DNA of 29,660 bases from a virus, in IMG/VR virus record IMGVR_UViG_3300031227_000276, positions 1 through 29,660 of that record; one strand, 5' to 3'. Numbering within the stretch: position 1 is the stretch's first letter; each line of letters begins with the position of its first letter. A model generated the notes under the pieces. That model searched no databases. It was not told the DNA's origin and worked only from the letters and a program-made list of their open reading frames with translations. This document shows positions 12,285 through 20,250 of this stretch, piece after piece. Both the position numbers and the translations under genes were made by a program.

Positions 12285-12676
12285 AAGCCCACCCTAATTT
12301 AGGGTGGGCTTGCCTCTGGAAGCGATGGCAAGGGGCTTATGCCCATGAGCTTCACCGGCCTCTGTTATCCATTGCTGCCGTAGTCTACTAACGTGGACTA
12401 AGCTCATCCGTCACAGTGGTTATTAGACCTTCTGTGAACTACGGGTGCTTGTCGCCTTACGGCATTGACGAGCATCCAGCCGGAGAGGTTGCTTACGATG
12501 TTGGGCTATAACGTCCGACGGTTGGTGTATGAAATAGAAGCTCCTACCGTCCACCTTATCTCCTTATCCGGCGCAGAGGTGCGGCTGCACATGCAGTTGC
12601 AGATACGCACATTCACCTACAGGGTCGCTTTATGCGGTGATCCTGTGGCTACACGCCTATGGAACCATTCCATAGG
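12285..12676 (+). ncRNA. Large structured RNA, unknown class
   Basis: Nine successive hairpins occupy this stretch. They lie at 12285-12311 (13-bp stem), 12319-12353, 12381-12400 (8 bp, loop UAAC), 12408-12444, 12443-12477 (11 bp with an inner GCC/GGC), 12476-12525 (CCAGCC/GGTTGG enclosing GATGTT/AACGTC), 12579-12610, 12620-12645 (7 bp) and 12656-12676 (9-bp perfect, CCA loop). Several stems contain G-U pairs when read on the plus strand; on the minus strand these would be A-C mismatches, so the RNA is rightward. No credible ORF or tRNA, tmRNA, RNase P or group I/II core was found. Ends are approximate; it could be a long leader, a stable ncRNA or a packaging-related RNA. Confidence 0.65.
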
Positions 12677-12746
12677 ATTTGAGATAGGTATAACACGAGT
12701 TGAGAAACATGTCAAGTATTTATTTTAATTTTGTTCATTTATTTTG

Positions 12747-12775
12747 TTGACATGATTTATATGATGGTGTAATGG
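12747..12775 (+). promoter_or_regulatory. Candidate rightward promoter
   Basis: A perfect -35 hexamer TTGACA (12747-12752) has a very AT-rich tract upstream (about 12713-12745), like an UP element. Seventeen bases on is TAATGG, a weak -10. It lies 30 bases before the first rightward start codon. The same spacing recurs at 18841. Confidence 0.45.
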
Positions 12776-12804
12776 TATAAAAGTTAGAAGAGGAGAGATA
12801 TAGT

Positions 12805-13338
12805 ATGGCAACGAAGCGGCGCAACTTACCGGAGCCTGCTGAGAGATGCTTACGATGTGGTGAGCGTGCTATACTTGAGCGGTATGTGCGCAAGTATTTT
12901 GGTGGGTTGACGCGTGCGCCGCAATTATGGTTTTATTTACTTTGTGTGAGTTGGATGGAATGGCGTGTTCATGCCGCGCCGGGCGATTGGATAGTTGTGA
13001 GTTCGAGGACATGGGCTAATAATAGTTTTTGTGGTGAAAGCATGGTTCATAATGCTTTTCTTGGGTTAGAGAGGGTGGGTCTAATAGAATATGAGCGTGG
13101 CCGGTTTCCTGACAAGATGATGAGGATACGGCGCAAGACGATAGGTGAATTGAAATTATTTGTTGAGCGTAGGAAGCTGGTGGCGAGGACGGAACACGAA
13201 TCGAAGAAGGACACGCACGGTCATGTGGGGCGCGTTCCTGTATATGCGAATATGAAGGCGCGTGCGTATGGTGATGATGATGGTATGCCAAAAGGCTCGA
13301 TTGTCAAGCGCATGCGTGATTTAGTAGGAGGAGGATAA
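12805..13338 (+). CDS. Winged-helix-like protein, first late gene
   Basis: A 177-residue basic protein. An N-terminal Cys pair (CLRCGE) is followed by a W-rich helix (LWFYLLCVSWMEWRVHAAPG) and then WIVVSSRTWANNSFCGESMV and LGLERVGLIEYERGRF. The S-x-x-x-V-x-x-A-x-x-x-L-x-x-x-G-L-I-x-x-x-R-G layout is that of a winged helix with a wing. It may be a DNA-binding regulator or take part in genome packaging initiation. GAGGAGAGATATAGT precedes the ATG. It is the first protein after the structured RNA and directly precedes the packaging genes. Confidence 0.6.
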   Translation: MATKRRNLPEPAERCLRCGERAILERYVRKYFGGLTRAPQLWFYLLCVSWMEWRVHAAPGDWIVVSSRTWANNSFCGESMVHNAFLGLERVGLIEYERGRFPDKMMRIRRKTIGELKLFVERRKLVARTEHESKKDTHGHVGRVPVYANMKARAYGDDDGMPKGSIVKRMRDLVGGG

Positions 13339-13343
13339 TATTT

Positions 13344-13997
13344 ATGGGATGTTCAATAAATGAGAATACGCGGAAAGCGATGGCTAAGAGAGGTGAGAAG
13401 TCGGTATGCTCGGTAACGAAAGCGCAGACGTTGAAAGTGATAAGGGATTTCCCTGTCGAGATGACCGACCTTGAGGCTTTGGTTCTGATGCTAGCCGTTT
13501 CTTGCACTGCTGATGTTGTGGGATTGAGCATTGATCCACCGATGACAGGCGCGCAGGTACGGGTGATAATAGAGAAGTATCGTCCGTATTACGAGCATTT
13601 GAAGAAGTCGGCAGGCGAGGTGTTAAGAAATATACTTGAAGACAGCACAATGATTGTGCTTGGCAGAGTGCGCTCGGCACTGTGTAGGGTTCCTATTTCA
13701 ACTACTACGGATGTTAAAATTATGCTTGGAGTTCTATTTGAAATGAAACGCATGGCAGAAGCACTGCCTAAGAAGAATGAATTGTCATTGACAGAATCAG
13801 AGGCTGACAGGTTCGAGTTGCTTCAGGAGAAAATTGAAAAAGCAGGTAATTTAGAAAGGAGCAAAGAGAATGCCAACAAGGATACTGAAACTGAAGAAAA
13901 AGGGGCGGTATCGAGTTTTGACTCCATCAGGCATCAAGGCAAGGTCAACTACGCACGAGAAGGCGAAGTCGCAAGCGCGGTTGCTGCGCGCTATTGA
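13344..13997 (+). CDS. Putative terminase small subunit
   Basis: A 217-residue, mostly helical protein, MGCSINENTRKAMAKRGEKS at its start. It has a helical core (DLEALVLMLAVSCTADVVGL, VRVIIEKYRPYYEHLKK) and a charged C-terminal helix (ADRFELLQEKIEKAGNLE). Position just before the large terminase makes a small terminase, or packaging partner, the best guess; sequence alone does not prove it. AGTAGGAGGAGGATAATATTT lies upstream. The last 128 bases overlap a second gene in another frame, so the tail after NLERSKENANK may be poorly conserved. Confidence 0.5.
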   Translation: MGCSINENTRKAMAKRGEKSVCSVTKAQTLKVIRDFPVEMTDLEALVLMLAVSCTADVVGLSIDPPMTGAQVRVIIEKYRPYYEHLKKSAGEVLRNILEDSTMIVLGRVRSALCRVPISTTTDVKIMLGVLFEMKRMAEALPKKNELSLTESEADRFELLQEKIEKAGNLERSKENANKDTETEEKGAVSSFDSIRHQGKVNYAREGEVASAVAARY

Positions 13998-14031
13998 CCA
14001 CGGCTTTGTTCCGACGAAAAAAAGAAAATGA
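13870..14031 (+). CDS. Nested small conserved protein before TerL
   Basis: A 53-residue basic protein, MPTRILKLKKKGRYRVLTPS at its start, then GIKARSTTHEKAKSQARLLR and AIDHGFVPTKKRK. The pattern (KKGRYRV-TP-GIKAR-TT-EKA-SQ-RLL-AIDHGFVP) is that of a short protein often encoded near phage packaging genes, with function unknown. It starts inside the end of the preceding gene in another frame and its TGA overlaps the TerL ATG (ATGA, 14028-14031). AAGGAG lies 8 bases before its ATG. Basic residues suggest nucleic-acid binding. Confidence 0.75.
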   Translation: MPTRILKLKKKGRYRVLTPSGIKARSTTHEKAKSQARLLRAIDHGFVPTKKRK

Positions 14032-15842
14032 GCAGGAAGCAAGACATAGAATATAAAATGCCGTTTAGGGGCAAGTGGCTTACTTGGAGCGATTCCGATA
14101 TTGAAAGATGGCGGAACGGAACGGAATCGAGTCGTAAATACGCTATTGAACTGCGTCGTGTATATCGTATGTTTGTAAGGAATAGACTCTCATTTTTCCT
14201 TCCGCATTGCGAGGGCACCGATTTCATTAACGACAGGACAAATGATCTTGTCATGCTTACGAAGAGCAATCAGATAGGCGGCACATGTCATGGCGCGGTA
14301 TTTAGCCTGTTGCACACAATCAAGTGCGACCCGACATGGATGATATTCACACATCATGGAATAGATTACCACGAATTTGAAGGCCCGAAACGTTGGCTGG
14401 TAGCAACTACTATTTGGGAAATCATGGCTGATAGTGTATGGCCGGAATATTTGAAGTTGCTTCCAAGGTATGAACTCGGTCAGTATGCGCCTGGTTATGG
14501 AGACCCAGACCTGTATCCTGAAGAAGCTAAGACGGGGCTGCCCCCGAAAGAACTGACGTTTAGAGATGGCAGAACGAAACAAATCAAATTACAGTCAAGC
14601 GGAACAATCTTTATTTTTAATGCGTATAGTCAGGCGCAGGCAGTATTCGAGAGTAGACAATACGATGGTGGCCACCTCGATGAACAAATGAAGGAAAAGC
14701 AGTTTGACGGTTATGACGAACGCGGTCGAACAAGAAAGAATTGGCAATCCTGCTTTACGCTTACCGGCCATAAAATCAAGGGTAGACAGGATACCGGCAA
14801 GGGTCAGTGGATGCACAAGAAACTGTTTTTGGGGACTGACACGAAAGGTCATACAATAGGCAGATATAAGTTATGGCCCGAAGGCGTTCCGGAAGCCATA
14901 TTTCCAGAGGAATCAAAGAAGAAAGCATATATCAAGTGGGTGGTGAACCCGAAAAAGAATAATGACATGCGCGCCATGCGCGAGGGCGAAGCGCGCTGGT
15001 TTGGCGGCTGGGAAAGTTCGGATGCAATGGTTCTGTCAAACTGGAATGAGCGGCTCCATCTCGTTCCATCCGATATTCCAATAGAAAAAGACTGGACGAA
15101 ATACCGTGGCATAGATCATGGAATAATACAACCTACAGCAGTTTTATGGCTCGCTATAACACCGTGGGGTGATAAGATATTCTATCGTGAGTATTACGAG
15201 TCAGGACTCGTCATATCGCGACATTGCGAGAATATTATGCGCTTATGTGGAAATAAACGTCTGAAAATTGACTCCTATTTTGACGATGAAATAAAGTCGG
15301 ATATTCAGTTGTATGCCGAGGAGTTTTCAAATGAAGTGTATTTTTCAAGCGTGTTGGATGCGCATAGCTATAATAGTAGGAGTCACGAGCGCCACAAGCT
15401 CCTCGGCCAGCTTTACAATGATTACGGATTATCCTGCACGCCGGCCAAGTCGGAATCGTTCTCATTAGTAATACCGAAGATGCAGGCGTGGCTTGAATAT
15501 GATAAGGATAGGCCACACCTAATGCACGAATTGTGGAAACGAAAACTTATTTCAGACGAAAGATATAAACGCTGGCTCAGTTTGCATGAAAACAATTACA
15601 AAGGAGGTTGCGAATGTTACGTGCTGGATAATCTATTTCACTTACAATCGGAAATTACATCATGGCAGATAAACGAGGAAACTGATAAGCCGATAACTAA
15701 AGACGATCATCTTATGGCTTGTTTCAGATATTTGGTATCTGAACAGCCCGTCTACTTCGGCGATAAATGGAATGAGGTATTTGATGACAATGAATTTACA
15801 AGAGAAGAACGGACAGGAACAAGATACACAGGTTACGGATAA
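14028..15842 (+). CDS. terL: Terminase large subunit
   Basis: A 604-residue packaging motor and nuclease that pumps phage DNA into the procapsid and cuts it. The ATPase part has a divergent Walker A (KSNQIGGTCHGA, 79-90) with Gly where the usual Lys stands, and a Walker B with catalytic Glu (GGHLDEQ, 214-220). The nuclease part begins at KYRGIDHGIIQPTAVLW (359-374), with D363 as the first metal ligand of the RNase H-like fold. Length and domain order are normal for TerL. Its ATG overlaps the stop of the small gene before it. The family resembles podovirus-type terminases, but I would not assign a subgroup. Confidence 0.88.
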   Translation: MSRKQDIEYKMPFRGKWLTWSDSDIERWRNGTESSRKYAIELRRVYRMFVRNRLSFFLPHCEGTDFINDRTNDLVMLTKSNQIGGTCHGAVFSLLHTIKCDPTWMIFTHHGIDYHEFEGPKRWLVATTIWEIMADSVWPEYLKLLPRYELGQYAPGYGDPDLYPEEAKTGLPPKELTFRDGRTKQIKLQSSGTIFIFNAYSQAQAVFESRQYDGGHLDEQMKEKQFDGYDERGRTRKNWQSCFTLTGHKIKGRQDTGKGQWMHKKLFLGTDTKGHTIGRYKLWPEGVPEAIFPEESKKKAYIKWVVNPKKNNDMRAMREGEARWFGGWESSDAMVLSNWNERLHLVPSDIPIEKDWTKYRGIDHGIIQPTAVLWLAITPWGDKIFYREYYESGLVISRHCENIMRLCGNKRLKIDSYFDDEIKSDIQLYAEEFSNEVYFSSVLDAHSYNSRSHERHKLLGQLYNDYGLSCTPAKSESFSLVIPKMQAWLEYDKDRPHLMHELWKRKLISDERYKRWLSLHENNYKGGCECYVLDNLFHLQSEITSWQINEETDKPITKDDHLMACFRYLVSEQPVYFGDKWNEVFDDNEFTREERTGTRYTGYG

Positions 15843-16242
15843 GACAGTAGCGCGGAACGTTGGCGAAGAAGGAAAACATACTCTGCGCGTTCTTGGTCAT
15901 AATCTGTATGTAAGAAAATGCGTAGTACCAGATATAACAGATGAGGCTGGAAAGATTGTTGTCGCATTATGTGAACAGACAAAAGACCGCACCAACTGGG
16001 CGGAAGTAGTGGCTGTTGGACCTAAAGTAGGCCAGCGAAGGAATGGGAACAAGCGCGACCTGAAAGCAAAGGATTTGGCGAGATGGGCGAACATGCAGAT
16101 TAAGCCTGGCGACTTCGTTGTTCTGCCTGAATCTTCAAAGCGTAATATGATGTGGCGCGGCGGACTCGGCGAAGAATCGGAATTAGTAGTTGACGAATCA
16201 GAACTAATAGCAATGATTCCAGCAGAAGAAATAGAGGACTAA
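15784..16242 (+). CDS. GroES-like co-chaperonin
   Basis: A 152-residue protein whose core follows the 10-kDa chaperonin pattern. LRVLGHNLYVRKCV opens the barrel, EVVAVGPKVG matches the conserved GEVVAVG strand, IKPGDFVVLP matches VKVGDxVLF, and a final strand is ESELIAMI. GroES-like phage proteins (T4 gp31 is the known example) partner host GroEL to fold the capsid protein. It is longer than GroES (about 97 residues), with an N-terminal tail of about 35 residues and an insert near RRNGNKRDLKAKDLARW. GAGG lies 6 bases before the ATG at 15784; an ATG at 15772 is the alternative. It overlaps the TerL end by about 59 bases. Confidence 0.75.
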   Translation: MTMNLQEKNGQEQDTQVTDKTVARNVGEEGKHTLRVLGHNLYVRKCVVPDITDEAGKIVVALCEQTKDRTNWAEVVAVGPKVGQRRNGNKRDLKAKDLARWANMQIKPGDFVVLPESSKRNMMWRGGLGEESELVVDESELIAMIPAEEIED

Positions 16243-16243
16243 T

Positions 16244-18508
16244 ATGACAGAAAAAGAACAGACAGCAAGTAATGCAGCATTGGATTTAGAGTCTGAAACC
16301 AATCAACCGTATTCAGCAGCGCCTTCCATTCCAGATTCTGATGCTGCGCCTAAAGCTGAAGAATCAAGGGATTACGTTGACTTGCCGCCAAACCTTGCAG
16401 GCGACGATGATTTATGTGCAACGGTTCTAGACAAGGTAAAAGAATACTTTGTCAAGTTCAGGAATCAAGCGGCGAGAAGTCAACTTGAGACTGATATGAC
16501 ATCGGCTGACCGTATGTTGCGCGTGAGCAAGACACGGAACAGAACAAGCGCAACCGACCAGCAGAAAGACACGCTCTCAAACGTATCGTCAACGAGTTTC
16601 TATAAGGCAATACGAATAATCACCGCCGGTCAGAAAGCGATAATGTTCTACGGCTCGGAACTGCCAGTTAAATATGTAACAATGCCAGGTTCAACCGATT
16701 TTGCCAATGATACCGAAGCGGAGCGCGTAGCTAAAGAACAGAATCTGTTGTTGCGTTATACATTCGATCAGGATAAGCTCGAACAGAAACTGAAGGATTC
16801 GCTCTGGTTCGTAAATAAATATGGACAATTGCCAATCGGAATAGAATGGGATTTCGTTACAGACGAAAAAATAGAAAGGGTTCCAATAGAGTTTGACGAA
16901 GAAGGTAGGCCAATAAGATTTGGATTTGAGAAAAAGCAAAGAACAGTAAAAGATTGGCCAACGCTAAGTGTGTATGATTTGAAGGACTTTCATTTCGATA
17001 CGCAGATAAGTGATATTCAGGATCAAAAATGCGTTCTGCTCAGAACACAAAAAGGAATATCAGATCTTTACAAGAAACAGAAGGATGGTGAATTTCTCAA
17101 TGTAGGCCAGCTTACCGGCGACCAGTATTTCCATAGCGAGAGTGATACAGGCTCCAACGTTCTGGAAGACAGGAAGACCGATTCGGGCGAGAGCGCGGAA
17201 TCGCGTGAGACGGGAAATTTCGAGTTGTGGCCGGTATGGATAAGATTGCCAATAGATGAAAAGAATAAGTGGAATCCGAAAGATACCGTTCCCGAATGGT
17301 TTCAATGCGTCTTCGCTGGTAATATCGAACAGGATGCAGTATGCCTTCAGTTACGCCGTAATCCGTATCATCATGGCTTGCTTCCGTATAAGATTATTTA
17401 TAGTCATCTGGACGATAAAGGCGCAATAAGAATGGGATATGCCACTTTGCTCGAATGTCTGTATGAAGAAGAAACATCTACTATCAATGAAATGATAGAC
17501 AATAAAACGCTCAGAACAAGAAAACCGTGGATAGCGGAAAAGGGCAACCTGCTCAGTCGGAATCTGAAGTTCAGGCAGGGCAATCAGGTGTTCTGGGTCA
17601 AGGGTGGCACAAGCAAAACGGCATTATCAGAAATTGCCATAAGCGATACTACAACTAATACTCTCCTCCATCTCAATGATATAAGAAAGGATTTCAACGA
17701 AACTGCCGGAACAGATAAGGCAATGTCCGGTCAGTTCGCTGGTGCAAGAACGACCAGCACGGAATATCAGGGAGTAATGAATCAGGCCATGAAGCCAGCT
17801 ATTGAGGATGCAGAGTTCATATCTGACCAGTATCTGCCGTGGATTGCCAATATGACAGCATCACTCTGGCGTCAGTTCGGAGATCCTAACCGAGTATTGC
17901 AGATTTCCGAGTCTGGACAGACATATCCTGTCAAACCAACAACATTATATGGTGAGTTCAAGACGAGGGTAGTATCAATAGGTCAGTTCGAGGGTGATGT
18001 GCTGCGTAGACAGGAAGAGAATAACTTCATCTCCGTAGCATATCCGTTCGTAGCCCCAATCATGGGCAGGCGCGGCCAACTTGAATTCTGGCGTGATATA
18101 ATGCGGAGTAGGAAAATGCAGAACCTTGATAAGTATTTCCCGGAGTCCGGCAATAAGGACGCGGAACGACTCGCATGGTATGAGAATATTCTCATTTTTG
18201 AAAAGGGTCAGGAAGTGCTGCCCGAAATGACGGACGACCATGACGTGCATATACCTGTCATAAAGAGTCAGCTTGAGAACTATAAGTTATTGCCGCAGGA
18301 GGAAATTGATCCGAACATAATCAGAATGGCGGAAATGCACATATTACTACATGAACAGTATAAGGCCGCTCAAGCACAGCAGATGCAAGAGGCAATGCAA
18401 ATGGGTCAACCTAGCGGCGGCGGCGCTGAAGTAGGGGCTATGCCGCCACAGTCAACAGGCGAGTTGGCAGGCGAGATGCTTGGTGGAGAGGGTGGAGCAA
18501 CAGCATAA
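16244..18508 (+). CDS. Portal protein
   Basis: A 754-residue protein in the portal position between TerL and the scaffold. Typical portal features include the helical MLRVSKTRNRTSATDQQKD region, HHGLLPYKIIYSHLDDKGAI with LLECLYEEETSTINEMIDN in the stem or wing region, and ARTTSTEYQGVMNQAMKPAI and LPWIANMTASLWRQFGDP in the C-terminal half. The tail is Gln/Met- then Gly-rich (QAQQMQEAMQMGQPSGGGAE). It would form the dodecameric ring for DNA entry and tail attachment. The size suggests the large podovirus-type portals. GAGGACTAAT precedes the ATG, which directly follows the GroES-like stop. Confidence 0.82.
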   Translation: MTEKEQTASNAALDLESETNQPYSAAPSIPDSDAAPKAEESRDYVDLPPNLAGDDDLCATVLDKVKEYFVKFRNQAARSQLETDMTSADRMLRVSKTRNRTSATDQQKDTLSNVSSTSFYKAIRIITAGQKAIMFYGSELPVKYVTMPGSTDFANDTEAERVAKEQNLLLRYTFDQDKLEQKLKDSLWFVNKYGQLPIGIEWDFVTDEKIERVPIEFDEEGRPIRFGFEKKQRTVKDWPTLSVYDLKDFHFDTQISDIQDQKCVLLRTQKGISDLYKKQKDGEFLNVGQLTGDQYFHSESDTGSNVLEDRKTDSGESAESRETGNFELWPVWIRLPIDEKNKWNPKDTVPEWFQCVFAGNIEQDAVCLQLRRNPYHHGLLPYKIIYSHLDDKGAIRMGYATLLECLYEEETSTINEMIDNKTLRTRKPWIAEKGNLLSRNLKFRQGNQVFWVKGGTSKTALSEIAISDTTTNTLLHLNDIRKDFNETAGTDKAMSGQFAGARTTSTEYQGVMNQAMKPAIEDAEFISDQYLPWIANMTASLWRQFGDPNRVLQISESGQTYPVKPTTLYGEFKTRVVSIGQFEGDVLRRQEENNFISVAYPFVAPIMGRRGQLEFWRDIMRSRKMQNLDKYFPESGNKDAERLAWYENILIFEKGQEVLPEMTDDHDVHIPVIKSQLENYKLLPQEEIDPNIIRMAEMHILLHEQYKAAQAQQMQEAMQMGQPSGGGAEVGAMPPQSTGELAGEMLGGEGGATA

Positions 18509-18520
18509 AGGAGGGATAAC

Positions 18521-18820
18521 ATGGCTTCTTCAAATGACGACGAAAAGATTGTGGAAATACTCGAACTTGGAATAAGCGTGAGAATATCTCAAGTTCACGA
18601 TTTGCTCGAACTGTTCGACAGTAAAGGATGGGAGATTCTTCTGAAAATGTGGGAACAGGAAAAAGACGAGGTAATAGATTCAGGCATGTCCCTTTCCGCA
18701 TCTGAGGAAATGCGTAGTATGTCGCGTGGTGCATATCATAAGCTACTTCAGTTAGCAACAATGGAAGGCAATATCCGTCACGCATACGATGTTGCCATAG
18801 GCTTAGTAAAGGAGGACTGA
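18521..18820 (+). CDS. Small acidic helical protein
   Basis: A 99-residue, almost entirely helical acidic protein, MASSNDDEKIVEILELGISV at its start, then LLELFDSKGWEILLKMW and GAYHKLLQLATMEGNIRHAY. AAAGGAGGGATAAC precedes the ATG. Position between portal and scaffold is common for small head-assembly accessory proteins. No family is recognised. Confidence 0.65.
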   Translation: MASSNDDEKIVEILELGISVRISQVHDLLELFDSKGWEILLKMWEQEKDEVIDSGMSLSASEEMRSMSRGAYHKLLQLATMEGNIRHAYDVAIGLVKED

Positions 18821-18840
18821 AAAATATATTTATTTTTTTC

Positions 18841-18869
18841 TTGACATTATTCTCGTTTTTTAGTAAATG
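18841..18869 (+). promoter_or_regulatory. Candidate late promoter with UP-like tract
   Basis: TTGACA (18841-18846), 17 bases, then TAAATG (18864-18869), preceded by an A/T tract at about 18822-18839. TATTCTC and GAGAATA arms flank the -10 region as a possible operator. It sits in the only gap of about 100 bases within the head module, before the scaffold-like gene. Confidence 0.45.
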
Positions 18870-18886
18870 AGAATACAGAAGGATAA

Positions 18887-18904
18887 TCTCTCAAAATTGA
18901 GAGA
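18887..18904. other. Leader inverted repeat before scaffold gene
   Basis: TCTCTCAA and TTGAGAGA arms (8 bp) separated by two A bases lie between the candidate promoter and the AAAGGAGAAGGT ribosome site of the 18928 gene. There is no T-run, so it is not a terminator. It may be an operator or an mRNA 5' hairpin. Confidence 0.5.
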
Positions 18905-18927
18905 CCCAAAAACTCAAAGGAGAAGGT

Positions 18928-19716
18928 ATGAACGTAGATGGTCTTGAAAGCGACAATCCGCTTGACGCGGCCCCAGTAGAGACTGACGAAGGCGCAGATG
19001 TTCAGGACGATAATCCTGATAATCCCGAATCGAAAGAGAAAGAAGCCCCTTCTAGTAAGGAAGATAAGGCTAAGAAAAAGGAACCGTTTCTGATGAACTT
19101 CCCCGACGCGGAAGCAGCAGAAAAGAGTTTCAAGGAAGAGCAGGCCAAAATAACCAAGGTCTCTATGGAGAACGCGGCTTTGAAAGCCAAGCTCGAAGTC
19201 CTTGAACGCATGAACGAGCCTAATTATGAGAATATTACTTCCGAAAATCAGAAGAAACGTGATGAGGAAATAATCGTAAGGCTCGAAGAAGGCGGATCGA
19301 AAGCGGTTCTTGATACTATTCGAGAGGGTTTGATGGATGTTGTTGACCTCAATAAAAAGGAGATTGCGGCTCTTAAATCCGAACTCCAGAAAGCGATCGA
19401 GGAACACGATCCTGACTTCACGCAGAATAAGGAAGAAATAGAAAATCTCAAACAGGAATACAGTTTATCTACCGATAATGCGAGAAAGTTATTGAAGAAT
19501 ATGCAGGATGCTAATAAATTGAACGAACCGCCTCAAAAACGCGCTGGGATTCCAGGCAGAATGAGCGTAACACATTTAGACTCGGATACAGCTCCGAGAG
19601 TGTTAAGGCTGTCTCCGGAAATGGAAGCGTATATTTCAGATAGTGGTTTAGACGAAGAATCCCAAAAACGCATACGAAATTCAGTAACGAAAAGCCTCGT
19701 TAATAAAGGAACATAA
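18928..19716 (+). CDS. Scaffold-like capsid assembly protein
   Basis: A 262-residue, highly charged protein. The acidic N-terminal part (DEGADVQDDNPDNPESKEKE) is followed by long helices with coiled-coil character (KSFKEEQAKITKVSMENAAL, LKAKLEVLERM, EIENLKQEYSLSTDNARKLL) and a C-terminal helix-turn-helix-like block ending SQKRIRNSVTKSLVNKGT, which is basic. Composition, coiled coils, basic C terminus and position before the capsid gene all fit a scaffolding protein, which templates the procapsid and is then lost. AAAGGAGAAGGT precedes the ATG. No protease domain is seen. Confidence 0.7.
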   Translation: MNVDGLESDNPLDAAPVETDEGADVQDDNPDNPESKEKEAPSSKEDKAKKKEPFLMNFPDAEAAEKSFKEEQAKITKVSMENAALKAKLEVLERMNEPNYENITSENQKKRDEEIIVRLEEGGSKAVLDTIREGLMDVVDLNKKEIAALKSELQKAIEEHDPDFTQNKEEIENLKQEYSLSTDNARKLLKNMQDANKLNEPPQKRAGIPGRMSVTHLDSDTAPRVLRLSPEMEAYISDSGLDEESQKRIRNSVTKSLVNKGT

Positions 19717-19719
19717 ACA

Positions 19720-20250
19720 ATGAACAAAATGGAAAATAAACTGGATATTTCTGATTTGGACTCGATAAGGACGGAGCAGTTGGAGCGCGATACCGAGAAG
19801 GCATTGCGCATTCAAAAGCAGATGCGAAAGGACGCGCCAAGGAATGTGCGCGTGGGAGCGCAATATGTTGACCCACGCGAAACGCTTGTGAGGCGGCTCG
19901 TGCCGGCCGCATTCTGGAGTGGAAAACCGACATCGGACAAAGGACAGGGGCGAAAAGGCTCTGTTCCACCCGAAATGTCAACTTTCTTCGACAGAGCGGA
20001 AAGGCACAAAGAAAACATTGCCAAGGGCTATGTTCCCGTTATTGATGAAGGGGAACATGCTCAACATGCTGGAGATTTGTTATACAAACGCCCAATAGAA
20101 TTCCAGAAGCGGGAAATTGAACGTGCATCTCTGGCATCAAGAGAACGGCTAATGGTAATGGACGAACAGGCTAAAGCCGATGGACTGGTCGAAAACGAAA
20201 CGAAAAATGAGTTTGCTATCACTGACGGAAATAGTGATGCAGTTCAATAA
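19720..20250 (+). CDS. Hypothetical head-region protein
   Basis: A 176-residue protein. A helical, charged N-terminal part (SIRTEQLERDTEKALRIQKQ) is followed by VRVGAQYVDPRETLVRRLVP and KGYVPVIDEGEHAQHAGDLL. The GYVPV-x-D-x-GE...GDLLY-x-RP pattern looks like a conserved motif in head-module proteins, but I cannot name its role. The gene starts four bases after the scaffold stop, and AAGGA lies 9 bases before the ATG. It may be a minor capsid or completion protein. Confidence 0.6.
   Translation: MNKMENKLDISDLDSIRTEQLERDTEKALRIQKQMRKDAPRNVRVGAQYVDPRETLVRRLVPAAFWSGKPTSDKGQGRKGSVPPEMSTFFDRAERHKENIAKGYVPVIDEGEHAQHAGDLLYKRPIEFQKREIERASLASRERLMVMDEQAKADGLVENETKNEFAITDGNSDAVQ

Noticed and set aside
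12285-12676. tRNA, tmRNA, RNase P or self-splicing intron identity for the structured RNA
   Set aside because: No T-loop, acceptor CCA end, RNase P core or intron core motif could be found by eye.
12465-12728. 87-residue ORF across the structured RNA
   Set aside because: No ribosome site, and the predicted hairpins explain the sequence better; the protein has no recognisable pattern.
14517-14560. CTGAAGA...GAAA on the plus strand inside terL
   Set aside because: Stem II lacks the required G-C closing pair, and no stem III or cleavage triplet follows; it is ordinary coding sequence.
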